Assembly: GCF_950295315.1 (NCBI RefSeq)
Contig: NC_080164.1
Span: 106,973,587-107,037,586, forward strand
Direction: 5' to 3'
Length of the DNA: 64,000 bases
Source of the DNA: Erinaceus europaeus
Taxonomy: Eukaryota > Chordata > Mammalia > Eulipotyphla > Erinaceidae
Every line of letters begins with the position of its first letter. Position 1 is the stretch's first letter. This document shows, piece by piece, positions 30,334 through 40,972 of the stretch. The position numbers were made by a program, and so were the translations under genes. The notes below the pieces were generated by a model. That model ran no database searches and was not told the origin of the DNA. It saw only the letters and a list, made by a program, of their open reading frames with translations.

Positions 30334-30931
30334 CTTACTTTTTTTTTTCCACATTAAGTCAAAAAGGCAGAAATGTTATCCATGATTCCCCAAGATCATG
30401 TAGGCCTGTCAAACCAAGCACCTGCCCAGGTGACCTGTTTTGCTAGTCCAGATTGCCAAATAATTCAGTTGTACAGTGGAAATGACCATCTTGATTTCTG
30501 AACTCCAGACACAGTCTTCAAAGTTGAATAACTTTTGTTGTTAATATCAAAGCATCTCAGAGTTCCTTGCCCAGGACGGAGGTGAGTGAGTGGTGGTGGT
30601 GTGGTTGTTGTTTGGCAGAGTTAGAGAAGGCATACTGGTTTGAAGTGCTTGGAAAGGTAGAAGAATAGGATAGTGTACCCCACCACTTCCTGTTCTACTA
30701 GCAAAATAGTGCTCATCTGGATATACACACTGTCCTCTCATGGTTAAAGCATAGCCACCCTCATGATGTACCTCTTCAAAGTGGTTCACTTAGAAACACA
30801 TGGAGACTCAGTAATCATGAGCTGCCTACTCACAAGCAATGAAACCTAGTCTATGACTTTCAATAATCCAGGCTGTTTTCTGTTATTTGATGATAGTGCT
30901 CTGAAATTTAAATCAAAAAATGTGTCTATTC
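30334..30931. other. single-copy DNA, no gene seen
   Basis: A TGG-rich patch at 30588-30613. No other structure. Confidence 0.4.
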
Positions 30932-31040
30932 TGGGTGGGGGAGATGGCATCATGGTTATACAAAGAGACTTTCAAGCCTGAGGCTCCAAATTCTCACACA
31001 GGTTCAACCCTCTGTACCACCAAAGTCAGAGCTGATCAGT
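30932..31040 (+). mobile_element. SINE family E
   Basis: GGTGGGGGAGATGGCATCATGG, AAGAGACTTTCAAGCCTGAGG, GGTTCAACCC, CAGAGCTGATCAGT; joined directly to the next A copy. Confidence 0.88.
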
Positions 31041-31260
31041 GGCCAGGTGATAGTGCACCTGGTTAAGTGTACACATGACAGTGTGCAAGGACCTGGGTTC
31101 AAGCCCCCTAGTCCCCACCTGTAGGGGGGAAGCATCAGAAATGGTGAAGCAGGGCTGTAGGTGTCCCCCTCTCTATTTCTCTTCACCTCTCAATACTTTA
31201 TCCAATAGTAAATCAATAAAATAAATAAAAATATTTTTAAAAATTTAAAGAAGTTAAAAA
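31041..31260 (+). mobile_element. SINE family A
   Basis: GGCCAGGTGATAGTGCACC head, box B GGTTCAAGCCCC, GAAGCATCAGAAATGGTGAAG, TTTATCCAATAGTAAATC, A-rich end. Confidence 0.9.
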
Positions 31261-31416
31261 AAGATTACCTTTTAAAAAATTTTAAAAAATAAAATAACCC
31301 ATTTCTGATCACAACTCCAAAAGGAGTCATGCTGTCTCAGAGGAAAACTAATACGTTGATTTCAGAAGAAAAGTTCACTAATAATATATTCCTCAGTTTG
31401 ATAATTTAGGTACCAG

Positions 31417-31418
<2 letters not shown>

Positions 31419-31452
<34 letters not shown>
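31419..31452 (+). repeat. (AT)n microsatellite
   Basis: Seventeen AT units. Confidence 0.95.
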
Positions 31453-31454
<2 letters not shown>

Positions 31455-31879
31455 CAAATACACATATAAAACATGTTTCTTTTTACTGTGTACTAAGTGA
31501 ATTTTTTTCTAGTATAGATTATATACCTAATAATGTTCTTTCAGTGATGTTTTTAAATTGGCATGATGCAATTGAAGAAAATAAGAACTTTCAGATCCCA
31601 TTTTTCATAAGATCCCCAGGAGAGAGATCCGTACTTTAATGAGGTTAATTTAATGAAAGCAAGCTCAGTGCTATTAGCTACATGCAAAATCTGAAGCTGA
31701 GTGCTTAATCATAGACATTAGAGATGATCATGCAATGAATTCTGAAGAAAGTCCAGTTTTCTTTCAGAGTTTTCACAAAAGGGAGTTGTTTGTCATATGC
31801 AGGAAGCTGGGGAAACAACTTAATGAAGAGTCCCAGGATCTGATTTGCAGGAGATCTGCTATTTTTTGAATATTCTATT
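31453..31879. other. repeat-free DNA, possible conserved noncoding element
   Basis: AT-rich, no repeats, rich in binding-site-like words: GAGGTTAATTTAATG, CTACATGCAAAATC (octamer-like), GCTTAATCATAG, GATGATCATGCAATGAATTC. Regulatory role is inference from composition and motif density only. Confidence 0.4.
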
Positions 31880-32163
31880 TTTTCTTATTGTCACCAGGGC
31901 TATTGTTGGGATTTCGTGCCTGAATGAGGTATTCACCTCTCCAAGAAGCCATCCCCCCTTCTATTTTTCCTTTTTTCCCCCCTTTCTTTCCTTTTATTTG
32001 AGAAGACCAAGAGAAACTGAGAGAGAGGGAGGAGATGTGAGAAAGATATTGAGATGCCTATAGATCTGCTTCACTGCTCATCCCCTGCAGGTGGGGATCA
32101 GGGACTTGAACCTAGATCCTTGCACGTTATAGTATGGGTGCTCAGCCAAGTGTGCCCAGCCCC
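31880..32163 (-). mobile_element. SINE family H
   Basis: TTGTCACCAGGGCTATTGTTGGG, AGAAGCCATCCCCCC, GAGACTGAGAGAGAGGG-like body, CCCTGCAGGTGGGGATCAGG, CTTGAACCTAGATCC, GCCAAGTGTGCCC. Confidence 0.8.
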
Positions 32164-33882
32164 ATGAATGATTAATTTTAAGCAGTTAAGTTAAAGATGG
32201 ATACACAGGAAATAAAGTGCTTTTTTATTAATGCAGTATTTATATCCATTCTAAATCTACCTTCAGTAATGAGATGTAAAATGAAAATTGATGACCTCTG
32301 TTTTATTTCTAAATACACTGAAATGGGTCTCTATTAGCTTAAGTATTAAAAGTAAAAATAATTTCAAATGCACTTAAAAGGCGTATCAAGAAACAAGTTG
32401 TTAGACGACAATAGAAACAGAAACTGGAGCATGAGAAAACGGGATGGAATGGGATTCCCTTTCATCCAACAGAGTTAAGAACACAGTGATGATAGAAAGG
32501 AAAGAAGGTTTTCAAAGGAGAAATTTTAATGAGGGTGTTTCAGAATACTTCTAAAAGGGGGGGGGGAGAAAGAGTCTACCAATGAAAAGAGGAATTTGCA
32601 ATACTACATATGACTATGCTCCGGTGAATGGAGCAGCCAGCCCTTCCTCAGAGGTAGCTGGTTGATCCAAGGTAGGCCTGGGGCAGTGCCATCATGCTGT
32701 CACTTCCCTGTAGTCATATCTGTACTCTGAGAAGCCTCTTCCTGGCTCAGAGGTGCCGAGACCTTGTCACGCTGATGGTGGCTGAGCACTGATCTGCCCC
32801 CACATGAAACTAAGCCATGCGAAACTGAATCCTGAACTCCACAAGGACTGGGGTCAACCGATCAGTGAAAATAATAGCCCATTTGAGTGCTTCTTTTCTC
32901 TCTGACCGGAAGGCAAGCTCTCCAGAGTCCTCAAGGGAGACTCCCTAAAAACACCCTGAAAGCTCACACATGTGTGCTGTGATTTCCAGAAAGCAGGAGA
33001 CCCCTCTTGGGGATTCTTCAGGGCAGTCACAGAAAATCCTGGAAACAGAACAAATCCTGAGCATGCTCAGAGCAGGTTTGCATGATTCTCTGTTGCCTAA
33101 AGCTGAGATAATTGCTAATGAAAGACTTTAGCAAGTTCCTGGGCCTAAGGCTTGCTATGCAGTCATCCCTGCCCAGCCTAAAGTCTATTCAAGTGAGTTT
33201 TCCAATAGTGCCCAGCCTGCATCTGTGCCTGAGATGAAAATCAATGCTTATGGATTTAGCCATGTAATCCTATCACTTGTCCTGTGAGCTATGATTTGAA
33301 ATGTAAAGTACGTTTAGTCTTAAGTGAACTTGGAGGCAGGGAGTCTCCAGGGAGTTGCTGAGTATCCTATTTATTATTGATCAGCCCATTTCTTTATCAT
33401 CTATCTGCTCATGGCCTCTGTTATCTTTCTTCTCCTACTCAGCAACAATCGTTTTTAAATGCTGGGTATCAGAACCAAAAACCGTTCTTACTATGGGCAT
33501 TTAGTTGTTACTCACAGAACAGATAATAAATAGATTTAAATTCTTAAATGAGCCATGTGAGCAAGTAACCAGATTGACACTTAAGACATGCTGGTGAAAT
33601 GTTAGATGAGGGTTCTTGGTTTCTGAAGAGCAGTTAATGTTTTCACCTTAGAGGCCATATAACTAGATTAAGGGCCAACTGCTTCTTACTGTGTTTGGTG
33701 TCTATGGGAAATCACTTATACAATTTTAGAATTTGTGGCTCTTCATTTAATTCTGTTAGGATTTTAGCATTACAAACTAGCATTCAAGTTTATTATGCGA
33801 CAGTAAGTAGCTAAACTGAAATAGTGACAAGATTTGGAATGATACATTCATTCCATCCATAGATATCTGTCAGTCATAAGGT
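32164..33882. other. longest repeat-free stretch on the left of the LTR
   Basis: About 1.7 kb without SINEs. Contains G11 at 32556, a perfect 12-base palindrome TGAGCATGCTCA at 33058-33069 and the nearby AGATAATTGCTAATGAAAG. No coding signature. Confidence 0.45.
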
Positions 33883-33902
33883 TTCTAGAGGAAACTATTA
33901 CT

Positions 33903-33942
33903 CCCTTCCCTCCTCCCTAACCCCCTCCTTCCCTCCCATCCG

Positions 33943-33977
<35 letters not shown>

Positions 33978-34088
33978 TCCTTCCTTCCTTCCTTCCTTCC
34001 TTCCTTCCTTCCTTCCTTCCTTCTTTCCTTCCTTCCTCCCTCCCTCCCTCCCTCCCTCCTCCCTCCCTTCCTTTTTCCTTTTTTTATT
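33903..34088 (+). repeat. (CTGC)n/(TTCC)n/(CTCC)n compound microsatellite
   Basis: C/T-rich lead, (CTGC)n at 33943-33975, (TTCC)n to about 34034, (CTCC)n to about 34075. It lies inside the target-site duplication of the next E copy. Confidence 0.96.
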
Positions 34089-34215
34089 TCTTCATTTAGT
34101 TTTATTTATTTAACAGAGTACCACTCAGCTCTGTCTGATGGTAGTGCTAGAGATTGAACTTGGAGCCTCTGGTGCCTTAGACATGAAAGTAACTGTGATG
34201 CTATCTCCTCAATCC
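34089..34215 (-). mobile_element. SINE family E with giant microsatellite tail
   Basis: TTTATTTATTTAACAGAGTACC, CTCAGCTCTGTCTGATGG, GATTGAACTTGGAGCC, GATGCTATCTCCTC. Direct repeats at 33883-33902 and 34216-34235 (TTCTA.AGGAAACTATTACT, 19 of 20) enclose both the SINE and the microsatellite. Confidence 0.93.
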
Positions 34216-34235
34216 TTCTACAGGAAACTATTACT

Positions 34236-35376
34236 GAGTAAATTTACATAAGACATGTTGTTATACATTCAGAGACTCAGACTTGTGTTTTGTTGTTGTT
34301 TGTTTTTTTTGTTTTGGAAATAACCCACAGCCTTGGACTCTTATAAAACCATTGCAGAGTGCAGTTAGTTAGTTAGCCTGAGATGCAGTTTTGCCCAGTT
34401 TGGCAAATGCCCATGTTCTTAATAGATTCTCTCTCCCAGAAGCCAATTTGTAATCCCAGTTCTGAAAACGGGCTGCACATTTGCTTTGATGGGATGCTTT
34501 TGACATGGATGATTTAGTTGCAAACTAATCTGGATTTAAAAGCTGTAATTTTCATTCCCATGAGTGTGTTCTGGTGGAATGGCAGAACCTGCACAGGAGT
34601 ATTAAGCCCTTCTCCACATCTACTACTCATCTCTTCCATGAGCTAGTTGCTCTTAGACTTGAGCAAAGAGTAGATAAAGAAAAGGGACACATCTTCTGGT
34701 ACAAGGCAAGAAGCCAGCATCATTCAAAATGCTCTTGTCCAGACCCCTTGCAAAGAATCTTAGACATGCACATACACGTGTGCGGTTTAAAATAACTAGT
34801 AATTTTCTAGCTTAACCCCCCCCATACCCCATATCTGTCCAATGGTAAAAAATCTGCTGGTTTAGGTATGCCTGTGTATTATTATAGCTTATGGCTTCTG
34901 GAAAAGCCATCTTTCAGAATACAAGATGGCTTGGTATAACTTACACATTTGGCTGAAGTTGACCAGAAGTCATTTTTTGTTTTTCAAGGAACAAATCAGA
35001 AGATGATCGATCTATAATTATTATTAATCCATCTAAATGTGGGGGTGTGAAGCTGGCCACATCTGGCTTCTGTCAGCTGAGAATTACCCTACCTCACCCC
35101 TCTCCCCACAAAGTCCTCCTGGGGCTCAGATAACTTAGGGAGAAGTCTTTTCCCCACTGGCCAGCCCAGAGTGCATTTCGAGCAATCATTAAATCCCATT
35201 ACCTAACAAAGTGCATATTCTCAAGGAGCCAATGTACTTGCCAATGAATTAATCACCAAAATAAGACAAGGAGGCGGTGAGATTAACTGTCTCTGAGAAG
35301 ATGGGAATCCATGAGATGTCAAACTACTGGCTGATGCCATAAATCTTGGCCAAAATAGAGGGCTTTCTTTCCTCCC

Positions 35377-35421
<45 letters not shown>

Positions 35422-36026
35422 AATTCTTTCTGGATCTGGTCTCTCATAGCTCACTCTCTGGTATGTAGAGGACTTCAAAACAATGGCCTGAGACATTTCT
35501 GGAGCTGGAAAGGAAGGAGAATTTATTTGAATAATTGATCATTCAATTAGTAGAGCAAATGTTGAACAGCCCGACAGTTCTTTTTATCAGTGTTGATGGG
35601 GAGTAATTGGCTGTAGTTCATTATGAAGAGCAAAATTGAGATGTGTAATTTTACAATAAATGAAGGGAAGGGTAGGGAAGGCAGCCCCCCCTCCCCACCC
35701 CACCCCACTAAGTCTTCCTTCCTGCTCCTTTTTGTCAGAGTTGTTTGATTCTTCTCTTCGCTCACCGCTGTTACATTCCAAAATATAATCAAGCCCCTGG
35801 TTGCATTCCCTGAGCATCACGCAAAAGGGATTTGCTTACGCAAACGCTGTCCACTGTTAAGTCATTCTGCAGAGCTGAGGTATAGAAGTAGAGAGAGAGA
35901 GATTAGGCTTCATCAAATTCAACCCAAAACTCCAAAGGAAAAGCATATCAGCCAGACTTTATCTCAGGATTCTAGGGATCCTCCTGACTTTCTCCTTTTG
36001 CTCTTTTAATTCGTAAGAAGAAACTG
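34236..36026. other. repeat-poor DNA, candidate regulatory region
   Basis: 1.8 kb with only a (CT)n run (35380-35415) as repeat. AT-rich segments at 34480-34570, 35150-35220 and 35520-35570 have homeodomain-like words such as GCAAACTAATCTGG, AATCATTAAATCCC, AATAATTGATCATTCAATTAG. No exon-like frame. Confidence 0.45.
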
Positions 36027-36044
36027 TTTTTTTTTTTTTTTTTT
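36027..36044 (+). repeat. poly(T) run
   Basis: 18 T residues; may be a minus-strand poly(A) remnant but no element is recognised next to it. Confidence 0.85.
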
Positions 36045-36085
36045 GGCACTTGGCTTATATCATAAATGAATAAGTGCAAAATATT

Positions 36086-36622
36086 ATTTTATTGCCTTCA
36101 GTGTTATCATTGGGGCTCAGTGTCTGCATGACTTGACTGTACCCTTTTGGTTTTCATCTTATTTGTTTGTTTGTTTATCTCCAGGGTTATGGTTGGGTCT
36201 TGGTGCCTTCACTACTAATCCACTGCTCCTGGCAGCTATTTTTTCCATTTATTGGACAGGACAGAGATAAATTGAAAGGGGAGGGGGAGATAAAGAGGGA
36301 GAGAAAAAAGATAGACATCTGAAGACCTTCTTCCCTGCAGGTGGGTAGTGGGGGCTCAAACCTACAGCCCTGTGTGGATCCTTGCATAGAGTATTATGTG
36401 TGCACTTAACTGGGTGCATCACTGCCCAGCTCCCCTTTTTTTCTTTCTAATTGAGCCAGAGAGAAGTAGTAAGGGAAAGAGAGAGGTAAAGTGAGGGAGA
36501 AAAAGATACCTGCAACACTGCTTCACTGTTTGTTAAGCTTTGTCCCCCTAAGGTGAGGACTGGGGATTTGAACCTGGGTCTTTGGTATGGTGAGCTATGC
36601 TTTCTACTGAATGTGCCTGGCC
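36086..36622 (-). mobile_element. SINE family H, split by a family C insertion
   Basis: ATTGCCTTCAGTGTTATCATTGG to TGACTTGACTGTACCC (36086-36155), continued after the C copy by TTGAGCCAGAGAGAAG, CCTGCAACACTGCTTCACTG, GATTTGAACCTGGGTC to 36622. Confidence 0.82.
36161..36434 (-). mobile_element. SINE family C inside H
   Basis: (GTTT)n tail, CTCCAGGGTTATGGTTGG, ACTGCTCCTGGCAGC, TTTATTGGACAGGACAG, GCATCACTGCCCAGCTCC. A 15-base loss near 36335 removes part of the CTTCACCACTTGTGAAG segment. Confidence 0.92.
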
Positions 36623-36819
36623 CATCAAATGTGTATTTCTAACCACATAGTAACATTCACATAGTGAATGTATGAGTTGTGAATAGCAACATTACTTGAT
36701 TCTCAAAGTAACTTTGCAAGATTTAATCAAGACAAACCTTGTGTAATTATAATCTCTTCCTTATTTCATGCTATTATTGATCTAATGTCAACTTATCTTG
36801 CAATTTGGAATGATGTAAT

Positions 36820-36965
36820 TGGAGAAATAGCTCACTTGTAGTGTGTTGCTTTGACATGTGTTTGACTCAGGTTCAAGCCCCACCCACACTGTATATTGAA
36901 AGAAGCTTTGGTGCCTTGGTTGATCTCTCTGTCTCTCTCTCTCCTCCTTCTCCATCTCTATCTAA
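36820..36965 (+). mobile_element. SINE family F
   Basis: GGAGAAATAGCTCACTTG, GTTGCTTTGACATGTG, AGGTTCAAGCCCC box B, AAAGAAGCTTTGGTGCC, C/T-rich end. Confidence 0.88.
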
Positions 36966-37327
36966 AATAATATTAGTAATAACAATAATTTGATTCCTGG
37001 TTCAGGCAGACCTATTTTCAAACCAACAGAACTGAGACATTGGGCTAGTATGCTTACTCCTTAATAGACAATATTGGGAAAATACTAATATTTAAGCAGT
37101 TGTTTTCTTTCTTCTCAAAACTAGATAGCATGCTTCCTAGAGTAGAAACTATGAATCACCTCAACACTCAATAATAATCCAAGATGTCGAGGAAATAAAT
37201 TTTATTATCTGTGTGTACTTATATGAATGGATTTGTTTATGTGTATATGTGCACACAGATGAGTTTTCACTCCATTTCAGAGGCAAAATCTGAAGAAATG
37301 AATTCGTGAACTAAATTCATAAATGTT
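36966..37327. other. single-copy DNA, no gene seen
   Basis: AT-rich; no repeat recognised. Confidence 0.4.
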
Positions 37328-37445
37328 GAGAAAGAAAGAGACCATAGCACCGAAGTTCACTTCAACATGGTGGGAGCCAGACTTGAACCTGGATTGTGCA
37401 CATGGCAAAGCAGAGCACTAGCCAGGTGAGCTATTTCACCAGCCC
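37328..37445 (-). mobile_element. SINE family F
   Basis: GAGAAAGAAAGAGACCATAGCACCG, GGGAGCCAGACTTGAACC, CATGGCAAAGCAGAGCAC, GTGAGCTATTTCACC. Confidence 0.92.
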
Positions 37446-37456
37446 TAGCTTCATTC

Positions 37457-37588
37457 TACCTATCTGTCTGTCTATCTACCTTTCTTTCTTTCTTTTTCTT
37501 CCTTCCTTTCTTCCTTCCTTCCTTCCTTCCTTCCTTCCTTCCTTCCTTCCTCTTTTCTTTCTTATTCCTTTCTTCCTTTCCTTCTTAT
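37457..37588 (+). repeat. (TATC)/(TTTC)/(TTCC)n microsatellite
   Basis: TCTGTCTA units, then TTTC, then about 12 TTCC units and a degenerate C/T end; borders the F copy on its 5' side. Confidence 0.9.
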
Positions 37589-37734
37589 TGCAGAAAACAC
37601 ATCTACACATTCCCTGATAAAGGCTTCTTTTTAAAATAATGCATTACTGGTTCCTCCAACCTATTTGATACTGTATAAATGTATATTTTTCTGTGAAATT
37701 AAAGAGTCTGAAAAGCTACCTTGTTGTTAAAATT

Positions 37735-38218
37735 TGTAAAGGCTCTGGCCGGGCTGGCTTGCTTCACGGTGGTGAACAGAGAAGCGGAGACAACGGCTGG
37801 GCAGGGGAGCTGTATTTCTTTATTCAGGAACAACGATTCATAAACTAAGACAAACTAATCACCAAACAGAACTCTGCTGTCTCTTTGCGGCGGTGCAAGT
37901 ACTCTTTCTCTTACTCTGTAACTTGTGAACTCTCCAACTCAGGAACCCTCTCCCTTACTCTGGAACTCAGGAACTCTCTTACTCTGGAAATCTGGAACTC
38001 TCTTACTGGGGAACCCTCTGAAACTCTTCCACTGTGGAACTCTCTCTTACTCTGTAACCCTGAAACTCTCGAACTCAGGAACTCAGGAACTCTCGGACTC
38101 AGGAACCCTCTCTCGGGGTTCCTTGGGGCGGGGCCAAGCAGGCCCGCGAAATTAATAGGACTGATCCAATTCTCTTGGCGGGGGAGGGCTAGAACAAACC
38201 AATGTAAAGCATACGACA
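37735..38218 (-). mobile_element. LTR of an endogenous retrovirus (3' LTR)
   Basis: 484 bases from TG (TGTCGTATGC on the minus strand at 38218) to CA (TTTACA at 37735). Seen on the minus strand: GC-rich box at 38125-38134 (GGGGCGGGGC on plus), an array of at least ten AACTC-containing units (about 37925-38105), an AATAAA signal at 37819-37824 and a GC-rich 80-base end like R/U5. No target duplication fits, and a purine tract abuts its 5' edge, so it reads as a 3' LTR with a little internal sequence. Class II is suspected from the layout; the family is unassigned. Open frames through the array are artefacts. Confidence 0.75.
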
Positions 38219-38230
38219 ATTCCCCCTTAA
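38219..38230 (-). other. polypurine tract next to the LTR
   Basis: Minus strand TTAAGGGGGAAT directly before the TG of the LTR. Such a tract primes plus-strand DNA synthesis in retroviruses and sits just upstream of the 3' LTR. A stem CCCCTTTGTTAAGGGG overlaps it. Confidence 0.6.
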
Positions 38231-38519
38231 CAAAGGGGAGTTGACAGGAGTCTTCTTCTATCTTCCTTCATGTATGAAAAGAGGCAGAGTCTTCCACTTT
38301 GTCAAATGGTCCAGCAGTTAAGCCATTCATTTCCCACTGACAGAAGGTTTGTTCCCTCATTTATACTTGTTTGAGCCTGCTGTTTGCCAGTCACTTTGCT
38401 GGTGCTGAGGAGAGCAGTGAAATCTATACTTTCATATATTTAAAAGGGGGGATTAGATTTTAAAAATTGTAATAAAAAGTCAAAATTCAACATTTGCCAT
38501 AGTAACAGTGATTGCAAAG
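38231..38519. other. possible internal retroviral remnant or flank
   Basis: Upstream side of the LTR in its orientation. No env, pol or other coding homology is visible; the end of the provirus cannot be placed. Confidence 0.3.
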
Positions 38520-38532
38520 AATGAAGTTATAG

Positions 38533-38854
38533 GGCCAGGTGGTGGCGCACATGGTTAAGCGCACAGAGTCACTATGTGTAAGGACCTAGGTTCAAGCCCC
38601 CTTGTTCCCACCTGCAGTGGAGACACTTCACAAGTGGTGGAACAGGTCTGCAGGTGTCTTACCATACTCCCTCCTTCTCTGTCTTCCCTCCCTTCTCAAT
38701 TTCTGTCTGTCCTGTCCTACCAAGTATAGCAGAAGGAAAGGGGAAGAAAAAAGAAAAAAAAAAAAAGAAGGATAAATGTACATCAAGAGGGGTGGATTTG
38801 CAGTACCACCTCTGAGTCCCATCGATAACCCTGGTGACAAACAAACAAATAAAC
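38533..38854 (+). mobile_element. SINE family C, full length
   Basis: GGCCAGGTGGTGGCGCACATGG head, box B GGTTCAAGCCCC, A-rich linker, AGGGGTGGATTTGCAGTACC, GATAACCCTGGTGAC tail and (AAAC)n. Duplications AATGAAGTTATAG (38520-38532) and AATGAGGTTATCAG (38855-38868). Confidence 0.93.
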
Positions 38855-38868
38855 AATGAGGTTATCAG

Positions 38869-39579
38869 TAAGGATCCAGAGATGGGCAGAGCTGACTTCC
38901 TGATGATGTGATCACAGAGAAGGTTCTAGATATGTTAAGAAAGCAGATTGAGTGGGCCGGGGACTGTTCCCCACTATGGATAACAGGAAAGCCCTGGGGT
39001 CAGACTAGTGGCTGTGACCAAGAGGGTCAGAGTGGGGGACAGGGTAAGGCAGGGAGGTGGTGTGGGTTTGTATGCCTACAAGTATCTAGACCTAGTATAG
39101 TGAAGCTCTGGGGGGTCCCAGGGTTGCTGAGCTGTGTGCACCCCTATGTTGTAAAGGAGTGGCTTGTGCTGGGACCTTTCATCCCTGTGCTGCAAGCTAA
39201 AGGCCTCTGAACTTGGGCTTCCCACTAAGTGTATTGAGCAGATGGCGAAGGGTGTATGTCAACATTCAGTGGGGTGTATTTTCTTCTATAGAAATCAGTT
39301 CTTCCCCAAGCTGGGCTGCAGGGAGTGCTGGCAGAATCCTGTTTACCCACTTCTGTCACCTGAGCTGCCAGAAGGGTGCAGACTCAGCCCCAACTGCATG
39401 GAGTCCCTCAGTCCATGCAGCCCACAGGCTGTGGAGGGCACTCTTGTGACAGCTGCATCCTCTGGGTGTTCTGTTTTGAAGCAGCAGGAGCATGTGCTGT
39501 TCTGAGTTCATTCACAATCCAATTTCTATAAGTTTCTGGGCACATTACCTAAAGCAAATTGTCCTTTTTTTCTTCAGCA
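38869..39579. other. GC-richer single-copy DNA, no gene seen
   Basis: Open frames 38908-39210 and 39164-39505 (100 and 113 codons, plus) overlap in different frames. Neither has a known motif or periodic codon bias I can see. A conserved exon cannot be excluded by eye. Confidence 0.4.
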
Positions 39580-39785
39580 TTTATTTATTTATTTATTTAT
39601 TTATTTATTTGATAGAGACAGACAGAATTCCAGAGAGTAGGGGGAAACAGATACCGAGAGAGGTAGAGAGACACCTGCAGCCCTGCTTTACCACTTATGA
39701 AGCTTCCCTCTTGCAGATGGGAACTGGGGGCTTGATCCCAGGTGCTTGAGCATGGTAACAAGTATATTACTGGCTAGCTTCCCCA
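39580..39785 (-). mobile_element. SINE family A with (TTTA)n
   Basis: (TTTA)n at 39580-39612, GATAGAGACAGACAGAATTCC, CTTATGAAGCTTCCC, CTTGATCCCAGGTGC. The 5' end is eroded. Confidence 0.85.
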
Positions 39786-39815
39786 TTTTATTTTATTTTA
39801 TTTTTTTTCTGCTGG

Positions 39816-40972
39816 TTAAACTATCTCCCAGTCCCCAGCTTCATTTTCAAACTTATGTTTCCTATTTGCTTACTATATAACATCTAAGATTTGTTTTTAA
39901 ATGAGAATGAATATGGACTTTAACAAAACAAAACAAACAAATAAACATGGCCTTACCTAAGTAAGACTGAAGAAATCCCAAAGCAGGGTGTTTCACCTTG
40001 TGAAACAATCAGACTGTTCCTCAGCTCCACAGAGGAAAAGGGTGGACAAGGAAATCTCTTTGGAGTCAGTGGCTGCCTGACAAAGCAAGTCATTTTGATT
40101 TGAAAACAGTCTTTGTACCCATGAAGTTCCGGGGGATGATTCTGTCTTACTTTGTGTCCCTGGCTTTTCCTAGTTTGGGTCACACACACAAAGAGATGCC
40201 AAGTCCTTCCAAAGCTGCTGTTCTTTCTAAATGCACTAGACAATTTACTTTAGGTAATGTGCCTTATAAAATTTTAATTTTGCATTAAACAAACCATGTC
40301 CTCCAGTGGGCCTTGTTACACCTTGCTCTTGGAAAGATAAAGCCTAGGCATCTCTGGGAGATTCCTTTTCGGGGGCCCACACTGGTGCAGGGTCAGCTGG
40401 TCCCTAATTTAAGCTGCCAGTTACAATCTCTTTTAGGAAGCTCCAGGAAATTAGCTAGCAACCACAGGCAAGGTGTCTGGGCTCTTGCAGTGCTATGTTT
40501 GAGAGGCTTGTTGCATATTTTAGGGGGCATTGTCTTGCAGAAGTAGCTGTTAGGAAATGGTGTCACTAGCCAGGAATTGTGGGCTACATTATCATTTTGA
40601 AACTAGAAAGACAGCTGTCTTGGACACCATTACAAGGAAAGGCAAATCATAGTACCAGAGGTTGGTGGAGGTTACTGCACCTTCATATGTTATCTGCAAG
40701 AGGACAGATGTCACACTAGGTGGAATGGTGGCACTGGACAAGAGTGTCAGTTTCATGCCACCAGAGGGATATGAAAGTGGGAATGTGTCCCTTGTTCTTT
40801 ACTCAGAATCCTGATCATTTAATATTCATTATGAGACTTTTTTTTACTTTCTTTTATTTCAGTTCATTTCAAATATGCTCAGTTATACAGTAGAGTAAGG
40901 GTAAAAAAATCACAGATGTTTACAGTTTGCCTTATTATAATAAACATTTTTCCCTATTATTTATTTATTTAT
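39816..40972. other. single-copy DNA, no gene seen
   Basis: About 1.1 kb without SINEs; (AAAC)-rich patch near 39925. Frames 39953-40243 (minus) and 40313-40546 (plus) are not recognised. Confidence 0.45.

Noticed and set aside
38121..38160. CpG-island promoter of a cellular gene
   Set aside because: GC-rich patch is only some 60 bases and belongs to the LTR.
37911..38219. 102-codon minus frame with repeated peptide REFLSSRV
   Set aside because: Reads the AACTC array of an LTR.
39164..39505. 113-codon cysteine-containing plus frame
   Set aside because: Overlaps another frame of similar length, no family motif, no splice sites that would make a convincing exon. Not excluded, only unsupported.
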